Shown here: positions 9,135-18,995 of the stretch, one piece after another
Numbering within the stretch: the stretch's first letter is position 1
Layout: every line of letters begins with the position of its first letter
Origin: Cohnella abietis
GTDB taxonomy: Bacteria; Bacillota; Bacilli; Paenibacillales; Paenibacillaceae
Direction: 5' to 3'
Assembly (NCBI RefSeq): GCF_004295585.1
Contig: NZ_AP019400.1
Coordinates: 4,810,001-4,874,000, forward strand
Length of the DNA stretch: 64,000 nt
Notes under the pieces: generated by a model
What the model was told of the DNA's origin: nothing
Seen by the model: only the letters and a program-made list of their open reading frames with translations
Databases searched by the model: none
Program-made: the position numbers and the translations under genes

Positions 9135-9244
9135 AGCTAATTTCCCCCTGCATGGATGCTGACCCAACTGTTGTTACCAGAAGTCAGGTTCTGTTCATCC
9201 TATGCACGGGTGCGGTTAAATGCCCCAATTTTATAGGCGAATGC

Positions 9245-10168
9245 CTAATTATCTAAACCATCTAACCGATCCTTGACCTTATTGTTACGTTGTTTTAGCG
9301 TATTCATGCTGTTAGAATCACTCTTGCTGATGTTATTATGTGGCTGCTTCTGGCACTTTGGACAAATATGAGTACCTCGACCACCTACTACTGATTTCTC
9401 TATGAGGTTGCCGCAATTCAGACAAGGCTCACCTGTTCTGCCATAAGCCTTCAAGCTATGCTGGAATAACCCCATCTCACCTTGACCGTTAACATAGGAT
9501 TTAATGGAGGAGCCTCCGGCTTCCACAGCAGCCGACAAAGTCTCAACGATCGCAAGATGGAGAAGCTCTTGCTCCTTCCGCTTTAACTCGTTGGCCGACG
9601 TCTCCGGATGAATACCCGCCATATGCAGCGCTTCATCAACGTAAATGTTACCCAATCCAACAACGACTTCTTGATTGAGCAACAGCGGCTTGATCTTTGT
9701 CGACCGTTTGCCGAGTGCACGCCGGAACACTTCCAGCGTAAACCCCTCTTCCAAAGGCTCCAATCCCAGTTTATTCAGCGGAGGAGCTTGTAATTCTTCT
9801 CCTGGCATAAACAAATGCATTGTTCCAAACTGCCGAACATCCTTATAACGTAATTCTGTACCATCGGTAAAATGGAAAATAACATGGGTATGCTTCTCCG
9901 GCAACGTTTCTGAGTCAAATAGCCCATAGCGTCCCTCCATCCGAAGATGGGAAACAAGGACGAGTCCATCCATAACTAATCGTAAAAACTTACCCCGACG
10001 CTCAACCGATTGAAAGGTTCTACCCTCAAGCTGAGCCGCGAACACTAAAGGATCGTCCGGCTTCTGAAGAATTCGCGGCAAGCTTACTGTGACCCGATCA
10101 ATTTGTTTACCTGTAATCAGCTGGCTTAAAGTTCTGCGGACCGTTTCAACCTCAGGCAATTCCGGCAT
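9245..10168 (-). CDS. mutM: Formamidopyrimidine-DNA glycosylase (Fpg/MutM)
   Basis: This bifunctional base-excision enzyme removes 8-oxoguanine and formamidopyrimidines and nicks the abasic site. The mature N-terminus PELPEVETVRRTL provides the catalytic proline and glutamate, which fixes the start at ATG 10168. A central H2TH region (LGNIYVDEALHMAGIHPE) and the C-terminal zinc finger (CLNCGNLIEKSVVGGRGTH-ICPKCQ) are complete. About 30 extra polar residues follow the zinc finger, making it 307 aa against the usual 270-280; the tail looks disordered. It lies 40 bases after polA, a common DNA-repair pairing. Confidence 0.97.
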   Translation of the reverse strand: MPELPEVETVRRTLSQLITGKQIDRVTVSLPRILQKPDDPLVFAAQLEGRTFQSVERRGKFLRLVMDGLVLVSHLRMEGRYGLFDSETLPEKHTHVIFHFTDGTELRYKDVRQFGTMHLFMPGEELQAPPLNKLGLEPLEEGFTLEVFRRALGKRSTKIKPLLLNQEVVVGLGNIYVDEALHMAGIHPETSANELKRKEQELLHLAIVETLSAAVEAGGSSIKSYVNGQGEMGLFQHSLKAYGRTGEPCLNCGNLIEKSVVGGRGTHICPKCQKQPHNNISKSDSNSMNTLKQRNNKVKDRLDGLDN

Positions 10169-10208
10169 ATTGTCTCTACCCCTTTCTCTAGATGTAGCCT
10201 CATCCTTG

Positions 10209-12881
10209 TTACTTCGCTTCGTACCAGTTGTTCCCCACACTAACATCTGCCAATAGTGGAACATCAAGAACTAATGCATTTTTCATAACCTCAGGCACTA
10301 GCTTTTTCATGATTTCCAATTCCTCTTCCGGCACTTCGAATACTAATTCATCGTGTACCTGTAGCAGCATACGGCTTTGCAATCCACGTTCGCGAAGCGC
10401 TTCGTCCATTCGCATCATCGCTAGCTTAATAATATCTGCGGCTGTACCCTGTATCGGTGTATTCATAGCCGTCCGTTCGGCGAAGGATCGAAGATTAAAG
10501 TTAGAATGACGAATTTCTGGCAAATAACGGCGACGCTCTAGAAGAGTTGTCACATACCCATCCTTCTTGGCTTGCTCCACAATCGTATCCATATAACGAC
10601 GAACGCCCGGGAACGCCTGAAAATATTGCTCGATAAAAGCTGTAGCCTGGTCACGTGAAATGTCCAAATTCTGCGAAAGACCGTAGCTGCTAATGCCATA
10701 GACAATACCAAAGTTTACTGCTTTGGCCTGTCGACGCATATTGCTGTCTACTTGCTCGGCTTGGACTCCGAATACATCCATCGCTGTTTTGGTGTGAACA
10801 TCCATCTCATTGAGAAATGCTTCCTTTAGTCCATCATCGCCAGATATATGAGCGAGCACGCGCAGCTCAATTTGCGAATAGTCAGCCGCCAGAATATGCC
10901 AGCCCGGCTCAGAAGGGACAAAGGCTTTGCGAATCTGACGGCCTTCCTCCATACGGATTGGAATATTCTGTAGGTTAGGGAATTGGCTCGATAGCCTTCC
11001 CGTAGCCGCAATTGTTTGTCGATAGAACGTATGAATTTTACCCGATTCCGGACGAATTTCTTTCAGCAAGCCTTCTATATAAGTTGATTGCAGCTTCGTC
11101 AGCTGACGATAGTGCAAGATTAACCGGACGATGTCATGATACGGCTCTAGCCTCTCAAGCACCTCCGCATCCGTCGAGTATCCTGTTTTCGTTTTTTTAA
11201 TAACGGGAAGCCCAAGTCTGTCGAATAACACCTCACCTAATTGCTTAGGTGAACCTATATTAAACTCAAACCCTGCAGCATCGTATATGGCTTTCGTCAT
11301 CTCTTCAATGCGACGCTGGAACTCCGTCCCTAAATCCTGTAATGCTGCAGCATTAACGGATATCCCTTGCTTCTCCATTCCCGCTAACACGCTGGACAAT
11401 GGCTGCTCAAGCTCATAATACAAATGATTCATACCGAGCTGCTCAAGCTGTTCCGCAAGAAGCGGCTTTAGCCTACGAATCGCATCGACTTTGGCTGCTA
11501 AGTGCTTTGCAAGCTCTTCTCCTGCAGGGATATGGAATTTAGCACCTTTGCCATAGACAGCATCGTCCGACAGAATAGGAGCCAGATGATAACGATGCAG
11601 CAGCCCTTGAAGAGAAGGGTCTGCTTCAGTTGGATCAAGCAAGTAAGCGACAAGCTGTACATCGAATGCCTGTCCCTTCATCACTATGCCTGAACGAGCT
11701 AATACTAGCTCTACACCATGCAGGTCATAGCTGATCTTGTTAGCGGCGGGGTCCCCAAGCCATGCAGTAAGAGTTGCGCTTTCCGCCTTTGAGAGGTAGT
11801 CATAAGGAACAACATAACAATTCGTTCCCGCAACAATTGCGATCCCCATGCCTTGACCATGATGCGGATTATCTCCTACAAAATCGACTAAGACAGCTTC
11901 TGCCTCCGGAAGCGCAGCGTTTAACCGATCCCATCCGTCCGCATCAACTCTTATTACTTCATAATGTGAGGCCGTCTCAGCGCTCTCCGCTATTGTCGCT
12001 TCATCCGCCTCACCTAAGTTCAATCTTTCGGCCAGGTTCTTAAACTCCAGCTTACGAAACGCCGCTGCAAGAGCAGCAGAGTCGTAGCCCTTCCAAGCCA
12101 CATCATCGAGGGAATGCTCAACTGGAACCTCGCGGAATATCGTTGCAAGCTGCTTGCTCATCCGAGCATCATCCATATGAGCCTCGATATTTTCACGTAG
12201 CTTCCCTTTAATATCGCTGACATGCTCCAACACATTTTCAACCGTTCCGTATTCTTGCAGCAGCTTCAAGGCTGTCTTCTCACCAACTCCGGGTACGCCC
12301 GGAATATTATCGCTCGCGTCACCCATAAGACCTTTAAGGTCAATAATCTGGTTAGGACTGAGTCCGTATTTCTCCCCAATCGTCCCTGGAGTGTAGCGCT
12401 CTACCTCGCTAACACCTTTACGAGTAATAAGCACGCTTACTTGCTCTGTCGCAAGCTGAAGCATATCCTTATCCCCTGATACGACAATAGCGGATTTCCC
12501 TTGCTCTTCGGCAAGCCTAGACATCGTCCCGATAATATCGTCCGCCTCATAGCCTGGAAGCTCAAACTGCGAAATTGAAAAGGCTTGAAGAAGCTCCTTC
12601 AGAAGCGGAAATTGCTCAGACAGCTCCGGAGGTGTCTTCTGGCGTCCACCCTTATACTCTGCATAGCCCTCATGGCGAAAAGTAACCTTGCCTGCATCGA
12701 AGGCGACGAGCAAATGACTTGGCTTTTCTTCTTCTAATATTTTAAGCAGCATCGTTGTAAATCCAAGTACCGCGTTCGTATGAATCCCACTGCTGTTCGT
12801 CAAAGGCGGCAACGCATAAAAAGCACGATTTATTATACTGTTTCCGTCAATTAAGACCAGCTTGTCCATTTCTTTTCCCAT
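10209..12881 (-). CDS. polA: DNA polymerase I
   Basis: At 890 aa it has a 5'-3' nuclease domain (KLVLIDGNSIINRAFYA, then GYEADDIIGTMSR and DLKGLMGDASDNIPGVPG), an inactive-looking 3'-5' exonuclease domain and a family A polymerase domain. The polymerase motifs are AADYSQIELRVLAHISGDD (A), RRQAKAVNFGIVYGISSYG (B) and LQVHDELVFEVP (C). Where E. coli has D-T-E this protein reads LVDFVGDNP, so the metal-binding glutamate is missing and proofreading is probably absent, as in other Bacilli. It fills gaps in repair and Okazaki-fragment processing. The start could be ATG 12881 or ATG 12869, four codons later. Confidence 0.97.
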   Translation of the reverse strand: MGKEMDKLVLIDGNSIINRAFYALPPLTNSSGIHTNAVLGFTTMLLKILEEEKPSHLLVAFDAGKVTFRHEGYAEYKGGRQKTPPELSEQFPLLKELLQAFSISQFELPGYEADDIIGTMSRLAEEQGKSAIVVSGDKDMLQLATEQVSVLITRKGVSEVERYTPGTIGEKYGLSPNQIIDLKGLMGDASDNIPGVPGVGEKTALKLLQEYGTVENVLEHVSDIKGKLRENIEAHMDDARMSKQLATIFREVPVEHSLDDVAWKGYDSAALAAAFRKLEFKNLAERLNLGEADEATIAESAETASHYEVIRVDADGWDRLNAALPEAEAVLVDFVGDNPHHGQGMGIAIVAGTNCYVVPYDYLSKAESATLTAWLGDPAANKISYDLHGVELVLARSGIVMKGQAFDVQLVAYLLDPTEADPSLQGLLHRYHLAPILSDDAVYGKGAKFHIPAGEELAKHLAAKVDAIRRLKPLLAEQLEQLGMNHLYYELEQPLSSVLAGMEKQGISVNAAALQDLGTEFQRRIEEMTKAIYDAAGFEFNIGSPKQLGEVLFDRLGLPVIKKTKTGYSTDAEVLERLEPYHDIVRLILHYRQLTKLQSTYIEGLLKEIRPESGKIHTFYRQTIAATGRLSSQFPNLQNIPIRMEEGRQIRKAFVPSEPGWHILAADYSQIELRVLAHISGDDGLKEAFLNEMDVHTKTAMDVFGVQAEQVDSNMRRQAKAVNFGIVYGISSYGLSQNLDISRDQATAFIEQYFQAFPGVRRYMDTIVEQAKKDGYVTTLLERRRYLPEIRHSNFNLRSFAERTAMNTPIQGTAADIIKLAMMRMDEALRERGLQSRMLLQVHDELVFEVPEEELEIMKKLVPEVMKNALVLDVPLLADVSVGNNWYEAK

Positions 12882-13002
12882 GACCCTGAGCCCACCTCGC
12901 CGACATTATTCATATGATAATCATACCATACTGGCACTAGTGCCGCACCCTGCCGTCATCTTCCAGTTCATAAAGAAAGGAGAAAGGAGCTTCCCTAAGT
13001 CA

Positions 13003-14244
13003 TTAGACTTTAGGGACAGCTCCCATTATTACTGCTGAAGGAAATTCACTTGGCCTGCCGATCAGATAGCCTTGTGCGTAATCAAATCCCATTGCTCGGA
13101 GGAGACGAAGCTCCTCGGGTCTTTCGATACCTTCCGCCACCGTTCTGATATTCATCTTCTTAGCGAAACGAACGAAAGTGCGGAGCATATGCTTCTTCAT
13201 CTCGTCCTTGTCAGCCATACGAACAAGTGAACGATCCACCTTAATATAATCAGGACTCAATTCGACGATCGATTGCAGGGAAGAATAACCTGCTCCAGCA
13301 TCATCTATTGCAATCTCATAACCCTGGCTACGGTAATGCGCCAATATTTTTTTGGCAGCTTCAAAGTCATCTATTGAACTTCGCTCCGTTAATTCGAATA
13401 CGACCTGCTCGGGGTAAAGCCCTCTTTCATTTAACCAACGAACAGTTTGGCCGGATACAAAGTGAGGATCATTAATAATTCCCATCGTTACATTAATAAA
13501 TATTTTCTGGACCGAGCCCAGAGAGGGACAATGTCGAATAGCCTTTTCTCTTGCCAATCGATCCAACGCGAAAGCCATATTGTGTTTCTCTGCGAATTGG
13601 AATAAAGAAAGCGGACCATCAAACAGGCTGCCTTCAGGACACCTAGTTAATGCCTCATATCCGAACACTCTTCCGTCACCGAGTCGCATGATCGGCTGGT
13701 ATACACTCTTAATGCTGCTTTCCGATAGGAGTCTATCAAGCTCAAAGCGTAGCTCCCATTCACTTTGATTGGATAACGATTCATGTATTTGCCCCGCAAC
13801 CTTCATTACACCTTCATAAATAGTGTCTCTAAGAGATAGCGTTTGCAGGCGAGACAATTGTGCGTAACCAATCCCTCTTTCTGGGTGTCGCTGTAGCTGA
13901 GGATTACCCATGACGCCTCCGGCCTGCGCGACGATAGCTTCCCTGATGCGCTTAGCTAAGCCCCGCAGGTAGGCCTCACTCTCCTCTTCGCTAAAGAGGC
14001 TAGACAATTCCGCATATAAGAACAAGTGATTGGAAATCACATCTCCAAACCTTAGATCATTGCGTCCCATTGTAATCGCAATCCAGTTGGACCAATTAAA
14101 ACCTTCCTCTTGGAATTCAGACCTAAATCCAACCTTCCACTCTGATAGATCAATGCCAATTAAGCCCATATTCTGATGCTGCTCGATTTGATCAATAAAT
14201 TGATCCATTCCAAACCATGATGTCATCATTCGATAGTACACCAT
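13003..14244 (-). CDS. EAL-domain cyclic-di-GMP phosphodiesterase
   Basis: 413 aa. The N-terminal 170 residues form an unrecognised, probably sensory, region without membrane helices. The EAL domain covers about 175-410 and keeps the residues needed for catalysis: FGYEALTR, the Asn of FINVTMG, ELTERS, AIDDAGAGYSSL (usually DDFGTG), IKVDRSLV, TVAEGIE and QGYLIGRPS. It is therefore likely active in hydrolysing cyclic-di-GMP to pGpG in the cytoplasm, although the loop-6 variant DDAGAG is unusual. It follows the EAL-like/GGDEF gene by 66 bases on the same strand, so the two opposing activities are probably co-transcribed. Confidence 0.88.
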   Translation of the reverse strand: MVYYRMMTSWFGMDQFIDQIEQHQNMGLIGIDLSEWKVGFRSEFQEEGFNWSNWIAITMGRNDLRFGDVISNHLFLYAELSSLFSEEESEAYLRGLAKRIREAIVAQAGGVMGNPQLQRHPERGIGYAQLSRLQTLSLRDTIYEGVMKVAGQIHESLSNQSEWELRFELDRLLSESSIKSVYQPIMRLGDGRVFGYEALTRCPEGSLFDGPLSLFQFAEKHNMAFALDRLAREKAIRHCPSLGSVQKIFINVTMGIINDPHFVSGQTVRWLNERGLYPEQVVFELTERSSIDDFEAAKKILAHYRSQGYEIAIDDAGAGYSSLQSIVELSPDYIKVDRSLVRMADKDEMKKHMLRTFVRFAKKMNIRTVAEGIERPEELRLLRAMGFDYAQGYLIGRPSEFPSAVIMGAVPKV

Positions 14245-14310
14245 CTTCCACAGAAGTCTTCGATGACCTTAAATTTACCAAAACATTGTAAAGTCGATCC
14301 TCACTATTTG

Positions 14311-16617
14311 TTAACTTACAGTTAAATCCATAGGGATGATGATCTGATTGTCTACATTATCAGTAATCCGTTCCCAAGCAAGGGAATTGCCGCTTTGCTG
14401 CTTCGCCTTTTTCTTGAGCAATGCCGCTCGTTCCGACAGCGCTTCCGGCGTCCATCCTTCTGATGTTTCACAGAGCAGCAAGGACAATGACAGGGACAAT
14501 CCCTTAGCATCTATCGGACAGCCCGCTCGATCGAGTACGGGTCCTGTGCTTTTCCCTGTATGTGCAGCTATCCCCTGTTCAAACCTTGTAAGCACATCTT
14601 GGGCTATGCCAACTGAATCTAAGCCCGAACACAATACTATAAAATCATCGCCTCCAATGTGACCAACAAAGCAATCATATTTGGGCTGAAGTCTCATGGT
14701 TTCTACAAGTGCATCCCCGGTAAAGCGAATAACGTCGTCTCCCTTGTGGAAGCCGTATTGATCGTTATACCATTTGAAATGATCCAAATCCGCATATAAA
14801 ACGGAAAATGGACGTCCCTCGGCAAGCCTACGAATTAGCTCCCTGCGAATCGGCTCATTACCCGGCAAGCCTGAAAGTGGATTCGCCCACTGGGCATCCG
14901 CCATCCGTGCTTGTGTCACCCATTCCAGCATAGATCGAATGAATGTAATGCCAGTCACAAGTCCTTCACGAGTAATAATAATTGCGTCATAGAGCTTGTC
15001 TGGCTCACGGGCCATTGCCATCTGTGAGGCTTGGTCAACAGGAATCGACTCTTCGACAACCATTGGATGTGTATCCATGATTTTACCAACAGCTCTATTC
15101 CAATAAAGCGGCAGTCCAAACTGTCCTGACAGCATTTGATGAAGCTTTTCCTTCATCAGTAAGCCTAGTGGCTTGCCATTATCAACAATAACAATCCCTT
15201 GACCTTCCCGATGAAGCTCAAAGTGACGGGATATTTCCGATACTGGTGTTTCACGGCTAAACATCTTAACCGGAACGACTAGCTCCGATAAGGTTCCAGA
15301 TGCCCCTTGGTAACGCTTATTTACTTCTGCGCGAATCCGGGCTTGAATATGTGGAGCTAGTGTCGTTGCTTCATCTAGCCCTTTATCGAGCCATGTCCCT
15401 TGAGCATAATTCATTCCACTTGCAACAAGCGCAGGAAGCAATTCTTCCCGATCCAAGCCGTTGGCTATCAATACAATCTGCTCTTTGCGAGTTAGGGAAA
15501 TGATTCCATTCAGCATACTTTCTTCTACAGGATCCATTCCCTTGTCACTTACCCAGCCCACATTCATCTGACCATAGTCAGGATGCATATCGACCATTCT
15601 ACGCAAGGAAGTAAAGCTTGGCACGATGCCTGAAAGAGAAATCCTAAAGCCCTGACTACGATAATGGCTTAATGCTGCTTTAACCGTCGTGTTCTGCTCT
15701 GTTTCACCGCCAACCATAACAAGCACAACATGCTCAGGCCTTAAATTGGCAGCCTCGATTCTCCTAAGCGTGCTTCCTGGATATAGCCTTGGATCGAATA
15801 TGATTTTGGTAGGAACAGGAAGGAACAGCTTCACATCTCCATTACGGGAGGGGAAGCCTCGTATTGCTGCTTCACGGAAACGTCGATCAGCCTCGAATAG
15901 CTGACCTGCTTGATCCGCTGTCTCATAGAACTCACTAATATTGATTTTCGCTTCACTATGGGCTTTAACAGGAACGGCTTCGTATCCATACAGAGAGCCA
16001 TCTAAGAGAGACACAATAGGTAAATATTTTACCTTGAAATCGTATTCTGCTGGCATTGCTGAATATTCAGGTAACGGAAACCTAATCGGATTGCTGGCAA
16101 AGAACATCCGGTGCCATGCAATCTCGTATGCTTTCAATAGGGCATATTCCCATTCTTCAACCGACTTCAAGTGAACTGCCGAGGATGAGGTTTCGTTCCC
16201 TACCCACCCGATCCCATAACGAAGGCTGCTTCCCGTTTCCTGACTTTGTGAGCACTTGAAATCAGTAAAGGCTCGTATCGCTAAATCTCTTAACAGAAAA
16301 GCCATTCTACCCGAAGTTATCTCTGGCGTATCATTATTGTTATTTTCTTCAGGACTAAAGGAAACGATAAAGATCAAACTACTATCCGTTAAAGTCCAAT
16401 GCCTTACAGAATCAGATAACTTCTCGAAACGCAATGCAATAGCCTGTAGTAAGCGTCGAATACGAAGACCGGATGTACTCGAAGTCGCCCTATTAGAGGT
16501 CGTCTGACTGCCTTCCCAGCGAACGATTAACAAGCCGACATGCTGCGGCAGCGTAATCTTGCTCATCCACTCGTTAAACATATTGTGATTTAGCCATCCG
16601 TTTGTCTTATTCATCAT
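14311..16617 (-). CDS. Degenerate EAL / CBS pair / GGDEF diguanylate cyclase
   Basis: 768 aa. Residues about 185-430 follow an EAL fold but the signature reads YGYEAVPV, the DD motif is lost and the GIE motif is replaced by ANGLDREE, so this part is likely a binding or regulatory domain. Residues about 445-590 hold two CBS-like motifs (GIVIVDNGKPLGLLMKE; DAIIITREGLVTGITF). The C-terminus has a GGDEF domain with DLDHFKWYND and the active-site variant HIGGDDFIVL. The prediction is a cyclic-di-GMP synthase controlled by the CBS and EAL-like parts. The same CBS arrangement occurs in the MCP-like protein at 27167. Start ATG 16617; a second ATG is the next codon. Confidence 0.87.
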   Translation of the reverse strand: MMNKTNGWLNHNMFNEWMSKITLPQHVGLLIVRWEGSQTTSNRATSSTSGLRIRRLLQAIALRFEKLSDSVRHWTLTDSSLIFIVSFSPEENNNNDTPEITSGRMAFLLRDLAIRAFTDFKCSQSQETGSSLRYGIGWVGNETSSSAVHLKSVEEWEYALLKAYEIAWHRMFFASNPIRFPLPEYSAMPAEYDFKVKYLPIVSLLDGSLYGYEAVPVKAHSEAKINISEFYETADQAGQLFEADRRFREAAIRGFPSRNGDVKLFLPVPTKIIFDPRLYPGSTLRRIEAANLRPEHVVLVMVGGETEQNTTVKAALSHYRSQGFRISLSGIVPSFTSLRRMVDMHPDYGQMNVGWVSDKGMDPVEESMLNGIISLTRKEQIVLIANGLDREELLPALVASGMNYAQGTWLDKGLDEATTLAPHIQARIRAEVNKRYQGASGTLSELVVPVKMFSRETPVSEISRHFELHREGQGIVIVDNGKPLGLLMKEKLHQMLSGQFGLPLYWNRAVGKIMDTHPMVVEESIPVDQASQMAMAREPDKLYDAIIITREGLVTGITFIRSMLEWVTQARMADAQWANPLSGLPGNEPIRRELIRRLAEGRPFSVLYADLDHFKWYNDQYGFHKGDDVIRFTGDALVETMRLQPKYDCFVGHIGGDDFIVLCSGLDSVGIAQDVLTRFEQGIAAHTGKSTGPVLDRAGCPIDAKGLSLSLSLLLCETSEGWTPEALSERAALLKKKAKQQSGNSLAWERITDNVDNQIIIPMDLTVS

Positions 16618-16680
16618 GGTTTACCCCCGACAGATGATTCCGGAATTGTTTCACCTTAACAGGAATACTAATTTTAGTAT

Positions 16681-16722
16681 AAAAGGACCTTCAGGCAGAA
16701 TTCATTTCCTGAAGGTCCTTTT
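16681..16722 (-). terminator. Terminator at the end of the pst-phoU operon
   Basis: A 15-bp perfect stem (AAAAGGACCTTCAGG / CCTGAAGGTCCTTTT) ends in T4 on both strands. It lies 29 bases after the phoU stop. Confidence 0.9.
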
Positions 16723-16750
16723 CTTCCTTAGATCTGCAGCTAATAGATGA

Positions 16751-17410
16751 TTACTGATTCAAATCAGGTCGTTTGCCAGTCATCAGATACACAACACTCT
16801 CGGCAATATTAGTAGCATGATCCGCAATTCGTTCAATATAGCGACCAACAAAGCTAAGCAGCATCGCTTGTCCAATCGTCTTCGGATTTTCCACCATGAG
16901 GGAGAACAGCTCTCTGATGATTTGAGAATAAAGCGCATCTACTTGATCATCGTCCTTAGCGCTCTTATAGGCCAAGTCTACATTCTCATCCACGTAGGAT
17001 TGAAGTGATTCCTGGATCATAATCGCGACTAGCTCAGCCATTCTTGGCAGATCGATTAGAGGCTTGATAAGCTCCTGTCCGTCGAGTCTAATAACGACTT
17101 TCGCGATGTCGACAGACAAATCTCCCATACGCTCGAGATCTGATGAAATCTTGAATGCGATAAGAATGCGACGTAAATCTTTCGCAACAGGCTGCTGTGT
17201 AGCAATTAATTTAGCACCGATTTCACTAATCTTTTCTTCAAGCTGGTTTAGCTCGGTATCGGATTTCACTATTTTTTTTCCTGTTTCGACGTCACTGTTC
17301 TTTAACGCGGTCATCGCTTCAGTAAGCGCCTTTTCTACTCGATTACCCATCTCAATAAGTAATTGAGTCATTTCCTCAAGACCCAAATCAAATTCTCTGC
17401 GTTTAACCAT
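16751..17410 (-). CDS. phoU: Phosphate transport regulator PhoU
   Basis: The 219-aa all-helical protein has two PhoU repeats, each with an (E/D)xxxD-type metal motif: DLERMGDLSVDIAKVV near 90-105 and RYIERIADHATNIAESVVY near 190-208. PhoU restrains phosphate uptake and, where a histidine kinase of PhoR type is present, signals phosphate sufficiency from Pst. It is the last gene of the pst operon, 24 bases after pstB, and is followed by a strong terminator. Confidence 0.96.
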   Translation of the reverse strand: MVKRREFDLGLEEMTQLLIEMGNRVEKALTEAMTALKNSDVETGKKIVKSDTELNQLEEKISEIGAKLIATQQPVAKDLRRILIAFKISSDLERMGDLSVDIAKVVIRLDGQELIKPLIDLPRMAELVAIMIQESLQSYVDENVDLAYKSAKDDDQVDALYSQIIRELFSLMVENPKTIGQAMLLSFVGRYIERIADHATNIAESVVYLMTGKRPDLNQ

Positions 17411-17434
17411 GCTAATAACCGTCCTCTCTGGGAA

Positions 17435-18190
17435 TCAACCGAATCGTCCGCTAATGTAATCTTCCGTACGCTGGTCAGTCGGATTGGAGAATAGCTTCTC
17501 GGTCTCCGAATATTCTACAACCTCTCCATTAAGGAAGAAGACGGTTTGTTGAGAAACACGGGCTGCTTGGTGCATATTGTGCGTAACCATAACGATTGTG
17601 TACCGATCCTTAAGCTCCTGAGCCAGCTCTTCAATCTTAAGCGTGGAAATCGGGTCAAGGGCCGAGGTCGCTTCGTCCATAAGTAGAATGTCTGGTTCAA
17701 CTGCTAAAGCACGTGCGATACATAGTCGCTGCTGCTGACCACCCGAAATACTGTAGGCGGAGCGTTTCAAGTGATCCTTTACTTCATTCCATAGGGCAGC
17801 AGAACGAAGGCTCGTTTCCACAATTTCATCGAGCTTCTTACGGTCAGTGATCCCATGCAAACGGGGACCATAAGCGATGTTATCATAGATCGATTTAGGA
17901 AAAGGGTTCGGCTGTTGAAACACCATTCCGACACGCTTCCGTAGGGTTTCAACATCGACCTCGCTGGAATAAATATCAGTTCCCGCAATTTCTACCTTAC
18001 CTTCGATACGAGTGCCGGCGATCATGTCGTTCATCCGATTGAAGGTTCTAAGCAACGTAGATTTTCCACAACCTGATGGACCGATGAATGCAGTAATAGC
18101 CTTCTCCGGGATTTCCATGTTGACATGCTTCAAAGCGTGAAATTCTCCATAGAATAAGTCCAAATCATTAATCTCGATGATGGAGTTCAT
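17435..18190 (-). CDS. pstB: Phosphate ABC transporter ATPase PstB (copy 1)
   Basis: 251 aa. Walker A GPSGCGKSTLLRTFNRMND, signature SGGQQQRLCIARALA, Walker B DILLMDEATSALDP and switch histidine VTHNMHQAARVS are all intact, and the typical PstB ending DYISGRFG is present. I place the start at ATG 18190 (MNSIIEINDLDLFYG); longer upstream translation would overlap the preceding pstB. It powers phosphate import with PstC and PstA. A second, similar but not identical pstB lies 34 bases upstream, so the operon encodes two ATPases. Confidence 0.95.
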   Translation of the reverse strand: MNSIIEINDLDLFYGEFHALKHVNMEIPEKAITAFIGPSGCGKSTLLRTFNRMNDMIAGTRIEGKVEIAGTDIYSSEVDVETLRKRVGMVFQQPNPFPKSIYDNIAYGPRLHGITDRKKLDEIVETSLRSAALWNEVKDHLKRSAYSISGGQQQRLCIARALAVEPDILLMDEATSALDPISTLKIEELAQELKDRYTIVMVTHNMHQAARVSQQTVFFLNGEVVEYSETEKLFSNPTDQRTEDYISGRFG

Positions 18191-18224
18191 GGTCAATTCT
18201 CCCTTTTTAATTAGATGGCTTTCA

Positions 18225-18983
18225 TTATCCGAACCGCCCTGTAATGTAATCGCTAGTCTCTGGCTTCTGCGGATTGGTAAAAATATTGTGCGTGAAATCA
18301 TATTCCTTAACTTCACCCATGAGGAAAAATGCAGTCTTCTCTGACACTCGTGCTGCTTGATGCATGTTGTGAGTCACGATTACAATGCAATATTCCTTCT
18401 TCAGCTCTGCGATCAATTCTTCGATCTTAGAGGTTGAGACTGGGTCCAAAGCCGAAGCTGGCTCATCCATGAGGATAATGTCCGGCTTGACGGCAATCGA
18501 TCGAGCGATACACAGACGTTGCTGCTGACCACCCGATAGTGCAAGAGCCGAATTATTCAGCCTGTCTTTGGTTTCCTCCCATAATGCAGCTTTCCTTAAA
18601 GATTGCTCAACGATTTCATCGAGCTCCTTTTTCCTCTTAACCCCGTGATACCGAGGTCCGAAGGCAATGTTCTCATAGATTGATTTATGAAAAGGATTGG
18701 GGCGTTGCCATACCATGCCGATCTTCTGACGAAGCGAAACGACGTCGGTAGATGGGCTATTGATATTCTGATCCCTAATCCATATTTCTCCTGTCACCTT
18801 ACAGTTAGCAATAAGATCATTCATCCGATTCAAGCTTCGCAAAAATGTTGATTTACCACAGCCTGACGGACCTATAAGAGCAGTAACCTGTTTGGATGAA
18901 AAATCGAGTGAGACATTCTTTACAGCGGTTCTATCGCCGTAAGAAACGCTCAGGTCTTTGGCGGACAATCCGATATGCTCCAA
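18225..18983 (-). CDS. pstB: Phosphate ABC transporter ATPase PstB (copy 2)
   Basis: 252 aa with intact Walker A (GPSGCGKSTFLRSLNRMND), signature (SGGQQQRLCIARSIA), Walker B (DIILMDEPASALDP) and H-loop (VTHNMHQAARVSEKTAFFL). It is clearly paralogous to copy 1 but diverges in the loops, so the duplication is not recent. It directly follows pstA (12 bases). One of the two ATPases may serve the second PstC-PstA pair at 22.8-24.7 kb, which has no ATPase gene of its own; this is an inference. Confidence 0.95.
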   Translation of the reverse strand: MEHIGLSAKDLSVSYGDRTAVKNVSLDFSSKQVTALIGPSGCGKSTFLRSLNRMNDLIANCKVTGEIWIRDQNINSPSTDVVSLRQKIGMVWQRPNPFHKSIYENIAFGPRYHGVKRKKELDEIVEQSLRKAALWEETKDRLNNSALALSGGQQQRLCIARSIAVKPDIILMDEPASALDPVSTSKIEELIAELKKEYCIVIVTHNMHQAARVSEKTAFFLMGEVKEYDFTHNIFTNPQKPETSDYITGRFG

Positions 18984-18995
18984 GCGATAACCCCC

